64,000 bases of DNA from Siphonodentalium dalli (GCA_032622095.1 CP136063.1:33918987-33982986), one strand, 5' to 3'. Shown: positions 35,930-45,311, numbered from the stretch's first letter. The notes: generated by a model from the sequence alone, not told the origin. Made by a program: numbers and translations.

Positions 35930-36527
35930 TGTAACAGAACGATGTGCGCCCCTGCCTGATCACGCCCCTGTAACTATTGCATCAGTTCCAACTATTACGA
36001 TGCACGAATAACAGGCGTGGGATTGTTAGTCGGACAGCCGTACTTAGCACGATGACGAGATCACGCGATGCTGATTCTAGCTAGTTCTCAGGAAGGTTCC
36101 CAGTCGAACCAGTGCAGAGGTCTAAAAGTTATTAGTTGTTTTGGTACACTGCACTGGTCATGATATACGAAAGCTATACTAAAGCTAACTTTAGTGACGA
36201 GCCGTTGACAACTAGTTGTCAAGCCTGGCCAGTAACATCGTCACATGATTTTGAAAAGTAGGTTACCACTTTTACATATAAGCACTGAGGTTTTACCCAT
36301 CAGTGTTCAGTTGACTGAGTCCTCCTATGAGTACCGCCCTGGGAAAGACTTACTGATCCAGAAGAGCCTGAGAATGCTAGCATCAGCTGACCTATCTTGA
36401 GAAGCGAAGTTATGCTCTAGAAATAAACAGATATCTACGGTTCCATGAGTTGTCGTCACACTAAAAAAGTACACAACGTGAAGTCCGGTCGGAACGTCGT
36501 ATCTCCAACGTACGGGGTTCTGCCACA
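35930..36527 (+). repeat. 3' LTR (598 bp)
   Basis: Direct copy of 30,204-30,801 with a single visible difference. The TATA-like box is at 36,275-36,282, the initiator-like TCAGTT at 36,307 and AATAAA at 36,422-36,427. It ends 143 bp before the glycosyltransferase start codon, in the same orientation, so its promoter could reach that gene. Confidence 0.95.
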
Positions 36528-36670
36528 CAAGTTCTGGCTTTCAAACCGGGCCTATACATAAGTTAAGTCGGTCAACAATTTGATGTGTGCTTCTTTCCAG
36601 CTTGACAGTAATGTAAGAGTGCTGTTATTTGAATATCTGTAAATCTAATTTCAGAAAATATCTTCACGTC

Positions 36671-37738
36671 ATGAGGTGCACACAACGACGCTCTTTGCCT
36701 AAGCCTTCAGTCCTCATTATGACATTATTGCTCATAATTTTTCTGCAACAAGTTATGATCTACTTTATTGCAAGAATGGAACAGTGTCGTGAGCTGACCA
36801 TGGGTGCGCTTCCAGTGGACGTGGACGAATGGTATTTTGAGACATTCTACGCACCGCGTGCCAAGAAGCAATTTACGCTGGAACACATTACTGAAATATC
36901 TCCTACTCAAGTGTGTCGAGGAAGTGAAAAACCATTCTTGCTGTTTCTGGTCGCCACTCATCCAAAGAACAGAGAGCATAGAGACTCAATACGAAGAACC
37001 TGGGGCAGTGTAACAAAATCCCGAAAATGGCCGACGGCGGAAGAACATGTCACCGAAAGTATAGACGTTTTATTTCTTTTGGGTAACAGTCACGACGAAC
37101 AACTCAACCTGTTGGTGATCGAGGAAGCAGAAGAGCATGGGGATATACTACAGCTTGATTACGTGGAAGCTTACTGGAACCTAACAAGGAAAGTTCTCAC
37201 TGGCTATCAGTGGATGGCGAGAAATTGCGAGAATGCGCGATATGTTGTCAAGGTAGACGATGATTCGTTTGTAAATATTCCAATGCTTGTCAGCCACTTG
37301 CAGATGACAGACATCGGGCATAGGATTCTGGGATTTGTTTTGGAAGAAATTACGGTTGATAGATGCAGCAAATATAAAGTGACACCGTCGTCTTATCCAT
37401 TTGCACAATACCCACGATATTGCACGGGAAATATGTATTTGATGAAAACAGCGGCGGCGAAAAGTCTGCTTTCTGTGGCAGAGTACATGCCCTTGGTCAA
37501 TATAGAGGACGCCTTTATTACTGGAATTTTAGCGAAAAGTTTGGGACTTGGTCACATGGCTGTGAGAGATGATGTGTACGATTCGCAGAATGCGCCAGGA
37601 GTTTGCGATTTCGCTAATAATCGCAAGTTGTTTGGACAGCAGGTCTTTCCTAAGCTAGCAGAAGACATATGGTCGACATTGAAGGACACACATATATGTA
37701 GTTATACTGGAAGATTGATCATTCCGCTTGCCTTGTAG
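36671..37738 (+). CDS. Beta-1,3-galactosyltransferase/N-acetylglucosaminyltransferase family (GT31)
   Basis: A single open exon of 355 codons from ATG at 36,671; an earlier in-frame TTG (36,629) is unlikely to be used. The protein is a type II Golgi enzyme that would transfer galactose or GlcNAc from a UDP-sugar in beta-1,3 linkage to glycan chains. Residues 13-34 (SVLIMTLLLIIFLQQVMIYF) form the signal anchor. Family motifs are in order: RDSIRRTWG (104-112), VVKVDDDSFVN (192-202; DDD at 196-198 is the metal/nucleotide-sugar site), YPRYCTGNMY (247-256) and EDAFITGI (279-286). N170-L-T is a possible N-glycosylation site. Length fits the family. Pyrimidine-AG acceptor sites at about 36,600 and 36,653 suggest an upstream untranslated exon. 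Donor and acceptor specificity cannot be read from sequence. This is the only confident host gene in the window. Confidence 0.95.
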   Translation: MRCTQRRSLPKPSVLIMTLLLIIFLQQVMIYFIARMEQCRELTMGALPVDVDEWYFETFYAPRAKKQFTLEHITEISPTQVCRGSEKPFLLFLVATHPKNREHRDSIRRTWGSVTKSRKWPTAEEHVTESIDVLFLLGNSHDEQLNLLVIEEAEEHGDILQLDYVEAYWNLTRKVLTGYQWMARNCENARYVVKVDDDSFVNIPMLVSHLQMTDIGHRILGFVLEEITVDRCSKYKVTPSSYPFAQYPRYCTGNMYLMKTAAAKSLLSVAEYMPLVNIEDAFITGILAKSLGLGHMAVRDDVYDSQNAPGVCDFANNRKLFGQQVFPKLAEDIWSTLKDTHICSYTGRLIIPLAL

Positions 37739-37850
37739 ACACTGGCATTATTGTTAACCTTTGGTGTGTTATCCCAAAAGGCCACCTTGAGGTATCAATG
37801 GCGATATGTACATGTTCAGTTTTAAAATGTATCCCTCCATATCGGTGTCG
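37739..37850 (+). other. Presumed 3' untranslated region of the GT31 gene
   Basis: Follows the TAG at 37,736-37,738. I see no canonical AATAAA before the first MITE begins, so the polyadenylation site may lie inside repeat sequence. Confidence 0.35.
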
Positions 37851-38820
37851 TTAAAATCCACACCGGGCACGAGCGCGCGATTTTTACGGCCGTTTTCTGT
37901 CGTCCGTAGCGGTTCAAAGCGCACGATTTTTATATTCACAGCGAAAGCGACTGGATCGCTTCGGCTCGCGTGATGGTTTGGGTAGATAATCGTTTGAGTG
38001 CATCATTTACAGACAGGTCATAAATACAATGTATATTGACATTTAAATCGGAATTTGCAAAACATTTACATGTATGAGTTTTTGATATATTGTCAAATAT
38101 AGTATGTCAAGATGAATAGTGCACGGGCTTCCTAAATTTTCATAGCAATTGCGTTTAGTTGAATTTAATTATATAATTCCAGTTTGTTTTTGTTTTTTTC
38201 GGAGGGGGGGGGGGTAAATTGTAGACGAAGTGACTTCACAAGCTTGGAATGAATTGGGACAAAATATTAGCCAGACGATCCTGTTATTACGTCGGGCTCT
38301 TGCCAGGCATTTTCTCTTCTCATTTTTCCTTGCACTTCAGTTGTCAGTATGTCGCTTAAGTCCTGCTATCTTTTATGTTCCTACTCTTTATGACTATATC
38401 AGAAACTGCCTATACAGCAGAGTGCTCTACCTATCATTAACTTATGTCAGCTTCCGGTGGGTAAGACATGGTACCTCTAATTGTGGACTCTTCTGCTATA
38501 GGACATCCCCCCTCTACTCACATAATGTTGGTCACACAAAGCTCCACCACATTTGTTATCGCGACGACGAACGAAGGTGTTTCTTCAAATAGGAGGAATA
38601 CGCACGTATTAATATCCTATTTGGCAGCGACACAATTATCTCTCTAATTTGCCACAAAGCGACAAATAGACGAAACCTAAACTCACTGCTGTGATCGCCT
38701 CTTGGTCAGCGATTCAGTCGCTTGCGGTGTGAACATAAAATTCGCCCGCTTTGAACTGCTACGGACGAGAGACAACGGCGTTATAATCGCGCGGACGCGT
38801 ACGGTGTGGATTGACCTTTA
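37851..38820. mobile_element. Harbinger-like MITE 1 (~970 bp)
   Basis: The left end AAATCCACACCGGGCACGAG follows TTA at 37,851-37,853; the right end ACGGTGTGGATTGACCT precedes TTA at 38,818-38,820. The subterminal GCGCGCGATTTTTACGGCCG on the left is matched by CGCGCG-rich sequence on the right. The interior from ~38,090 to 38,610 recurs at 39,740-40,085. TTA duplication fits PIF/Harbinger. An open frame of 120 codons inside (38,230-38,592) is not conserved in the second copy. Confidence 0.6.
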
Positions 38821-39192
38821 GGGTCAATCCACACCGGGCGCGAGCGCGCGATTTATCATTTTAAAGCGACCCCCTTTCTTCTCTGAAAACCCCAGGAAAA
38901 TCCCTTTCTTAAGTTGTGTTTTCTTAATCAGTACACTTAGGAGTATCATAAAACCAAAATTCATTGATGTACGCGGAAGTGTAAATAGAAGTGATTTTTG
39001 ACACTTTTTGGGGTTCAGCGGCCCCTAAACCCCAGGAATGCGCATCGGTTTTCAGAATGTTCCATTATTGGTACCAACTTTAGGGGGTCAAACCGTTTGT
39101 ACGCAAAAGTGTAAATAGAACATATGCGGGCTCCCCAACTAGAGAGACAACGGCGTTATAATCGCGCGGACGCGTCCGGTGTGAATTGACCT
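38821..39192. mobile_element. Harbinger-like MITE 2 (372 bp), abutting MITE 1
   Basis: It begins GGGTCAATCCACACCGGGCG immediately after a TTA and ends CCGGTGTGAATTGACCT before another TTA (39,193-39,195). The ends are imperfect inverted repeats. The interior differs from MITE 1. It shares its flanking TTA with both neighbours. Confidence 0.7.
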
Positions 39193-39195
39193 TTA

Positions 39196-39252
39196 GGGTC
39201 AATCCACACCTGGCGCGAGCGCGCGATTTATCATTTTAAAGCAACCCCCCCC
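39196..39252. mobile_element. Truncated left end of a third related MITE
   Basis: GGGTCAATCCACACCTGGCG repeats the MITE 2 left end directly after the shared TTA, runs through GCGCGATTTATCATTTTAAA and then breaks at a C-homopolymer where LINE sequence begins. No right end was found. Confidence 0.6.
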
Positions 39253-39254
39253 CC

Positions 39255-39600
39255 CCCCCCCGCGATCATTATTCTGTTGCATGTATTTTCTCGCGATTCG
39301 GTCATGCTTGGTGTCCCAGATAAAATTGTGCAGATCCTTTGTAATCTCATCTATTAGACTCATAGGAGGATCTGGTATATTTAATAAATACAATGTAAGT
39401 TTTGACATATTTCACTAATGTAATTCTACCTAGAACAGTTTGGTTTCTTTTTTTCCACTTCATAGTGCTTTTCATTTCTCTGTGTACTTTCAAACAGTTA
39501 TTTGGAAATATATTATCAGCTCAACGTCGAGCAATTTGAATTTTGAAACTGAATGTCTTATTTTCCATTTGTCTTTGAAATGGTTTATTTACTCAGACAC
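39255..39600 (-). pseudogene. LINE (L1-like) reverse transcriptase C-terminal fragment
   Basis: On the minus strand the frame SKLTLYLLNIPDPPMSLIDE, then LHNFIWDTKHDRIARKYM and (after a C-homopolymer) FKMIN matches the well-known LINE block P-D-P-P...FIW-x-x-K...I-R...GG-x-x-M-I. Upstream in another frame is WKKRNQTVLGRITLVKYV, the preceding conserved block (W-x-x-R-x-L-x-L-x-GRI-x-L-x-K). A frameshift separates the two near 39,400. It is 5'-truncated and dead. Confidence 0.75.
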
Positions 39601-39739
39601 AATATGTGCAACATGAGATAAGAATTAGATAAATAACATGGCTAAACTGCAATCAATATACTGAAAACAACAACAATATAAGCATCACCCATCCTCACCG
39701 CCGCAACATCGTCTACGCCAATATCACCACCAGCATTAC

Positions 39740-40085
39740 CATTGTCAAATGCAGTATGTCAATTGGAATGGTGCACGGGCTTCCTAAACTATCACAGCAA
39801 TTGTGTTTAATTGAATTTCATTCTATAATTCCAGTTTTAGAGTTATTATAGGGGGGTGGAAAATTGTGGCAAAGTCACTTCACAATTTTGGAATGGATTG
39901 GGACCAAAAATTACCGGACGATCCTGTTATTACGTAGAGCTCTTGTCAGGCATTTTCTCTTCTCATTTATCCTTGCACCTCAGTTATCAGCTTGTCACTA
40001 AAGTCCTCCACCACTTTTGTTATCGCGACGGCGAATGTTTGTGTCGCCTTTACATAGGAGGAATACGCACGAATAACGGGTAATC
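39740..40085. repeat. Second copy of the MITE 1 interior
   Basis: GTGCACGGGCTTCCTAAA, TATAATTCCAGTTT, CGATCCTGTTATTACGT and CAGGCATTTTCTCTTCTCAT recur from 38,120-38,340 in the same order and orientation, diverged by substitutions and a deletion. The frame is not conserved. Confidence 0.8.
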
Positions 40086-40139
40086 ATGTTATACTGGGGT
40101 TGTTAGACTAGCAGTTGGATTAGCGGTTTTTTATTACTG

Positions 40140-40735
40140 TTGTCGGTTCGATGTTTATTTTTAAAAAAGTTTTATTGACCCGAAACATGAATACAATTGG
40201 TGGTATCACAACAATGATACGTAACATAGTTATGGATTGAGTCGCATAACAAAATAAAAGTGTGTAGAATAGAGGTTAAAATACTGTGAATAGTTAAGAT
40301 GGAGTATAGGGCGTGATAGTGGAATACTATTGTATGAACATATATACTTTTTTAATTCTATTATTCTTTTACATTGATTATATTTTATCTTTTGTTGAAC
40401 TGTTGTTTATAAGAAAATCTGATATTATTTTGGCTAAGGAAGCATGAATTTATCTCGGTATCTTTGTTTATATTTTGTTTTGGTATTATAGGCAATATAA
40501 ATTGATAGGGGAGGGGAGGCTATTGTTTCGCATATGTTTTCAAGAGATAATAAAATTAAACCAAGCCATTGTGTCCATCTTGCCTTAAAGGCTTTGTATC
40601 TACACGTTGCAGCAAAATAAGTCAATTTCTATATATTTTAGTATTCTATTAACTATTTGCATATCAGCAAAAGGTGGAATTCTTTTCTCCATTTTTGCAC
40701 TATATATATTAAATTTCAAAAAAGTAAGCATGAAA
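40140..40735 (-). pseudogene. Possible LINE 3' end fragment
   Basis: Minus-strand pieces such as KRIPPFADMQIVNRILKYIE and KAFKARWTQWLGLILLSLE sit in neighbouring frames and resemble the poorly conserved C-terminal region of L1-like polyproteins (a K/W-rich stretch). A long AT-rich tail follows. Evidence is compositional and positional, near the clear LINE fragment at 39,255-39,600. Confidence 0.35.
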
Positions 40736-40779
40736 CGTACAAAACGGTCGGTATCGCCCGGTCATTCTGCTCCAAAAAA

Positions 40780-40899
40780 GGACGATGTTTGGGGATAATT
40801 CTAAATCGAATTGTGCGTACTCCTTTGTCCATATGTTTAGGACGATGTTTGGGGATAATTCTAAATCGAATTGTGCGTACTCCTTTATCCATATGTTTA
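40780..40899. repeat. 60-bp direct tandem duplication
   Basis: GGACGATGTTTGGGGATAAT starts at 40,780 and 40,840; the two 60-bp copies differ at one base (TTTGTCC versus TTTATCC). It lies at the left border of the GC-rich satellite. Confidence 0.95.
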
Positions 40900-40904
40900 T
40901 CCAT

Positions 40905-42489
40905 ACTCCATTTTCACCCCTCGGGGTGGTCCCACAAGGGATGATGGTTGGGGGTATGTGTGTTTCTAGGGTGTATTTGTGGCTGGTCACACACCCATGC
41001 CGTCAAATCGGTTGAAGTCCTTACCTTTCTCGAAAATGGTTCATATCCCATTTTCATCTCCTCGGGGTGGTACCGCCGGGAGTGGGGATCGGGGAGTTTC
41101 TATTGTCTATTTGGGGCTGGTCACCCAGACATGCCGTCAAATTAGTTGAAATCCTTACCGTACTCGAAAATGGTCCATACCCCATTTTTACCCACTCGGG
41201 TGGCAGCCTACCTCCCACGGGTGATGATGGGGGTTGGGTGTGTGTAGGGTGTGTTTGTGGGAGGCCACCCACTCATAAAACCAAATCGGTCGAAATCCTT
41301 ACCGTCTCGAAAATGGTCCATACCCCATTTTCACCCCCTCGGGCTGGTACATCCGATGTGATTGGTGGGGTCGGGGTGTTTCTAGGGTGTGGTTGTGGTG
41401 GGCCACCCTCCCATCTAGTCAATTCGGTCGAAATACTTACCTTCTCTAACATTTTCGATACCTCATTTTCACCCCCTTGGGTGGTACCCCCAGCTGACAG
41501 GTTGGTGGGGTTTTTCTATGGTGTATTTGATGCGGACCACCCACCCCAAATGCCGTCAAATCGGTCGAAATCCATACCGTTCTCGAAAATGGTCCATACC
41601 CAATGTTCACCCCCTCGGAGTGTTAACCCCCCCCCCCGGGTGATGGTGGGGTTTGGGTGTTTCTTTTGTGTATTTGTGGCGCGCCACCACCCATGCCGTC
41701 AACTCGGTCAAATCCTTACCGTTCTCGAAAATGGTCCGTACCCCATTTCACCCCTCGAGTGGTATTCCCCGAGAGTGATGGTGAGGGTGAGGGGTGTTTC
41801 AGTCGTGTATTTGGTGTGCCACCCGCCCATAACGTCAAATCGGTCGAAATCCTTACCGATTTCGAATATTGTTCATACTCCATTTTCACCCCCCCCCCTC
41901 GGGGTGGTACCCCCGGGGATGATGGTTGGGGTAGGTGTGTGTCTAGGGTGTATTTGTGCCTGGCCACCCACCCATGCCGTCAAATCGATTGAAGTCCTTA
42001 CCTTTCTCGAAAATGGTCCATACTCCATTTTCATCTCATCGGGGTGGTACCGCCGGGGGTGATGTGTGGGGATCGGGGTGTTTTTAGGGTAAATTTGGGA
42101 CGGGTCACCCACACACATGCCGTCAAATTGGTTGAAATCATTACCGTTCTCGAAAATGGTCCATACCCCATTTTACCCCCTCGGGTGGTAGCCTACCTCT
42201 CGTGGTTGATGATGGGGGTCGGGGTGTTTGTAGGGTGTGTTTGTGACAGGCCACCCACTTCTACCGTCAAATCGGTCGAAATCCTTAACGTTCTCGAAAA
42301 TGGTCCACACCCCATGTTCACCCCTTGGGGTTGAACCCCCGTGGTTATGGATGGGGGTCTGGGTATTTCTATGTTGTATTTGGGGCGGGCCACACACCCA
42401 TGCCGTCAAATTGGTTGAAATCCTTACCATTCTCGAAAATGGTCCATACCACATTTTCACCCTTCGTGTTGTACCCCGGGGTTGATGGG
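40905..42489. repeat. ~138-bp GC-rich satellite, left part
   Basis: Units contain ATGCCGTCAAATCGGTCGAA, ATCCTTACCGTTCTCGAAAA, TGGTCCATACCCCATTTTCA, a CCCCTCGGG..GGTAC block and GGGGTGTTTCTAGGGTGT. Period is 137-139 bp with indels in G/C homopolymers. Long frames are open on both strands in several registers because the monomer is near a multiple of three and poor in stops; they are interrupted by indels and not credible genes. The array is interrupted at 42,489 by an LTR element and resumes at 47,937. Confidence 0.95.
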
Positions 42490-43277
42490 TGTGCCAAGAC
42501 AACCCCAGGGACATAACTTTCAACCCGGGAAGGAGACAGGCAATCTTTAAGTCAGAGGGGCGCTCGATTACCAGACATATCAGCGCCGCTGTTGACCACA
42601 TCTAGATCGCAAAAGACTGGGCACCAAAACGAATTAGCGGACGTCCATGTAATAACCATCCCCGACACATACATAGGGAAATGATTTGGGGAGTAAACAG
42701 AACGATCTTGAGGATTAGCGAGACCAGATGTCTCGCCTAGAAAAGCTACCGAAACCTAACGCAGCGTGATGGATAAGGAGAAGAGTCTATAGGACGCATA
42801 GGGAGATGACGATCGCCCGATTACCCTAGGTACGCCTGGAACCGATTCGCCGTGAAGATGCACCGGGCCGTCATTAACGCCCTCTGTGTATTTAGTAAGA
42901 AGAAAGCCGACACCGATAACCAGTTATATCTGACCACACAGCGAGTATCAAGAATTCTCGGACGCTAGGACAAACAGCCGAAAGTATGGACGTAAACACA
43001 AGGTAACATTATGACTCTTGTGGTTCTAACAACGTCCCACTGATGCGCCGACGGAAGAAGAAGAGCAGACGACAGGAAGACAAACTCAACCGGAACTCAA
43101 CCGAGTAGAAGACGAGCAGACACACCCAACCTATGAAGACGGAAGAAGACCCTAAACCAAGGAGACGACAGGAAGAGAAACCCAGATGCCGATGATTGAA
43201 CATTATTGACTTTGTTGTAAATAAATAATCAAACCGTTCTGATAGCCTTAAGAGTTATATGTACCCGTATTGGCACA
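42490..43277 (+). repeat. 5' LTR (788 bp)
   Basis: Starts TGTGCCAAGACAACC and ends CCCGTATTGGCACA, so the termini TGTGCC/GGCACA are a 6-bp inverted repeat. AATAAA lies at 43,220-43,225, about 50 bp from the end, consistent with a short U5. Confidence 0.95.
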
Positions 43278-43288
43278 TATCTCTTAAC

Positions 43289-43307
43289 TGGTGCCTTCGA
43301 GCCAGGA
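43289..43307 (+). other. Candidate primer-binding site of LTR element 2
   Basis: TGGTGCCTTCGAGCCAGG begins 11 nt after the LTR, at the same distance and with the same AACTGGT context as in the first element. The matching tRNA is not identified. Confidence 0.5.
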
Positions 43308-43413
43308 GCTGAACGCTAATCGCAGACACAACGTGAAACCAGAAGAAGAACAGTGTGAACAGAAACAGTGTGGGAAAATTCGCAAAACGTGAGTCTAACT
43401 GTTTATATGCATA

Positions 43414-43728
43414 ATGGCTTCAATCGAATGTTGGACGTGTCGAGGTAATCATTTTTCCCGTGACTGAACCTTTAAGACCGAAAATCAAAGGCACATAGCT
43501 TGCTGGGTTTGTGAAGGAAATCATTTGGCTAGGAGTTGCCCCTCTAAATCTGGAAACCCGAAGCGAAGGCAATGGAACGCGCCAATATCACCATATATAG
43601 CAAACCTCCGGAACCAACCCAATCGGTCACGTGGCCCACCCAATAATGCGCCGAATCACAGCCGGAAATATCCGACATCAAACAGACCACCCCAATTAAT
43701 GACCCTACCCACATACCAAAAAAACTAG
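43414..43728 (+). pseudogene. gag remnant: two zinc knuckles and basic tail, in-frame TGA
   Basis: From ATG at 43,414 (MASIECWTC...) the frame carries two C-x2-C-x3-H-x4-C nucleocapsid knuckles. The second, CWVCEGNHLARSC, is intact. In the first, CWTCRGNHFSRD, the last cysteine position is a TGA (43,465-43,467), one base from a cysteine codon. A Pro/Asn/Arg-rich tail follows to TAG at 43,726-43,728. No matrix or capsid domain precedes the knuckles, so this gag cannot build a particle alone; its likely role, if any, is packaging. The ORF ends exactly at a slippery heptamer that leads into pol in the -1 frame. Confidence 0.75.
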
Positions 43729-43761
43729 GGAATCCTCTCATTGAGGCCACGAATGGGAGGA
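43719..43761 (+). promoter_or_regulatory. -1 ribosomal frameshift signal between gag and pol
   Basis: The gag frame ends CAA AAA AAC TAG. The heptamer A AAA AAC (43,719-43,725) is a canonical X XXY YYZ slippery site; the -1 frame continues AAA AAA CTA GGG and enters the pol ORF. After a 7-nt spacer, TCCTCTCATT (43,733-43,742) pairs with AATGGGAGGA (43,752-43,761) over 10 bp including one G-U, with loop GAGGCCACG. Heptamer, spacer and stem all fit the established rules for programmed frameshifting in retroelements. Activity itself is inferred. Confidence 0.85.
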
Positions 43762-43778
43762 AATACAACATAAATATT

Positions 43779-45311
43779 GTGGGGAACCCCAGCTCATGTT
43801 TAGTTAGAATAGGTAAAAATAAATATCGCTCATTAGTGGATAGTGGCGCGGAAGTGTCATTGATTCACAAACGCGTCTATGACGCATTACAGTTTCGACC
43901 AAAACTAACTAGGGAACACACTAACCTTAGCTCCGTGAATGGGATATCACTGGGTGTACTTGGTAGCGTGGAACTGACCTTCAGAATGGCGAAACTAAAA
44001 TTAACCCATAAATTTTATGTGGTGAATGATATGACCCGGAATATGATCTTGGGGAGAGATTGGTTGACCTCTCGGGGGGTCAGGCTGTATTATGATCTGG
44101 GATGCCTCAAGGTCAGTGACGTGTATGTCCCCTTGGAAGCAGATGCGCATATCGCTTCCCTTCTGAGATTAACCAGCAAAGTTAGTTTAAAGCCCCGAAC
44201 ATCGACTTTATGTATGGGAAAATCAAAAAACTTAGCTTCTCTTCACAAGTCGACATTAATAGAGGTTGCACAAATCAAGAAAGGTTACCTAGCGTCAAAA
44301 CCCGGTTTGGAGGTAAGGAAGTCGATTTCGGAACTAGGTAAAAGACATCAAGTCCCATTGCTACTTGTGAACAACACTAATAAAACCGTTTATCTACGGC
44401 GCGGCAGTGTAGTTGGAAAATCAGTCACGTATGGACGAAGACGCGATCGTGCTGGGAAAGGTTATTGTCAAATAACATTACAGCAACAGCCTAAATCATT
44501 TATGATGGTACACAAACACGTGAAACAGGCGAAACGCCAACAAGCAGCGAAATTTAACAAAAAGGCCACAGACACCAAATTCGAGATTGGCGAGGCCGTC
44601 TATGTGAAGAATCATTTACGAAAAAGCAAACTTGAAAGCAAATGGAAACCCTACTTCCGCATAACCAAGCAAATAACGCCCGTTACTTTCGAGTTAAGGA
44701 ATCAATTAACTGGGAAAGTCACACAATCCCACGCTGAACATATGCGCAAGGCCAACCTTGAATGGGAAATCCCCAAAACTGACAACAACAAGCGTGCTCA
44801 AACGTATGTTGTTCCCCCCGAAGACGAAGATAGCGACGTTCCTGCCCCTAACCCTGTGGGTGGGTCTTCTGGCGATGAAACAGAACCATTACCAGATGAT
44901 GTAATCGCTCGATATCGGAGACAATGTTCGGACTCCGATGACGAAGATGTCCCTTTAAGCGAGCTTAAGATGCGCTTACAGCGTAGAAAAACGCGACTCG
45001 CGCGCTCAGAGCCGCTACAAAACCCTGACTCGTCCATGGACGAGAGACCAGAGCCGAGTGCCAAGGCACGACGCGCTCCAGCGCCTCGTCGACACGGGCG
45101 CAAAGTAACAAAGATGTTTACGAGTGATGACAGCTCAGAGGATGAGTTAATGGAAGTGGCCGCCATTGAACAAACCCCTCGTGAATGTAGGCCCGTACCG
45201 GCCCCTCGCAAGTGTAAGCAGCTCATGAATGGAGCGAGCAGCAACTTAATAGGCAAACCGTCGTTTCAAGCCCTGCTATCAGCGATAATAATAGAGTGCT
45301 CGAAACAGTGA
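43779..45311 (+). CDS. Truncated pol: retropepsin joined to integrase tail
   Basis: A 510-codon frame, probably entered by -1 frameshift and open from about 43,716, since the first listed codon is a GTG. Retropepsin: active site LVDSGAEVSLIH (20-30, Asp21) and NMILGRDWL (88-96). Residues 191-214 (VPLLLVNNTNKTVYLRRGSV) are the linker normally found just before reverse transcriptase. At about 220-240 the frame passes directly into a region like the end of integrase: FEIGEAVYVKN (268-278), WKPYFRI (289-295), SHAEHMRKA (317-325). The RT YxDD motif, RNase H and integrase HHCC/DDE core are absent. A 175-residue tail is acidic and Pro/Arg-rich with APRR/APRK repeats. The reading frame is intact across the junction, suggesting the deleted form was itself maintained. 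Confidence 0.85.
   Translation: MGNPSSCLVRIGKNKYRSLVDSGAEVSLIHKRVYDALQFRPKLTREHTNLSSVNGISLGVLGSVELTFRMAKLKLTHKFYVVNDMTRNMILGRDWLTSRGVRLYYDLGCLKVSDVYVPLEADAHIASLLRLTSKVSLKPRTSTLCMGKSKNLASLHKSTLIEVAQIKKGYLASKPGLEVRKSISELGKRHQVPLLLVNNTNKTVYLRRGSVVGKSVTYGRRRDRAGKGYCQITLQQQPKSFMMVHKHVKQAKRQQAAKFNKKATDTKFEIGEAVYVKNHLRKSKLESKWKPYFRITKQITPVTFELRNQLTGKVTQSHAEHMRKANLEWEIPKTDNNKRAQTYVVPPEDEDSDVPAPNPVGGSSGDETEPLPDDVIARYRRQCSDSDDEDVPLSELKMRLQRRKTRLARSEPLQNPDSSMDERPEPSAKARRAPAPRRHGRKVTKMFTSDDSSEDELMEVAAIEQTPRECRPVPAPRKCKQLMNGASSNLIGKPSFQALLSAIIIECSKQ

Larger units (their letters stand above)
30204..36527 (+). mobile_element. Complete LTR retrotransposon, non-autonomous, TSD CAAG
   Basis: Two 598-bp direct repeats bound a 5,128-bp interior; the 4-bp CAAG duplication lies at 30,200-30,203 and 36,528-36,531. 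A candidate primer site starting TGGTTGC lies 11 nt after the 5' LTR and a purine tract (GGTATGGGAGGTA) abuts the 3' LTR. Decayed pol pieces are visible: a linker segment with IPVYIVNIND and KLRNGC (32,400-32,582), an integrase-tail-like start FEMGDPVYYNDNRTKISW (about 32,868) and an acidic tail ITLNELRTKLRARKIG (about 33,020). These align in order with the intact ORF at 43,779-45,311 of the other LTR element. No reverse transcriptase, RNase H or integrase core can fit or be seen between them. It is Ty3/Gypsy-like by inference. Confidence 0.93.

Noticed and set aside
38230-38592. 120-codon plus-strand frame inside Harbinger-like MITE 1
   Set aside because: The second copy of the same DNA at 39,740-40,085 does not keep the frame.
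41067-42062. 331-codon plus-strand frame in the 138-bp satellite, and a 256-codon one at 50,241-51,011
   Set aside because: Several frames on both strands are open over the same DNA, the monomer is 3 x 46 bp, and homopolymer indels shift the frame; no coding signature.
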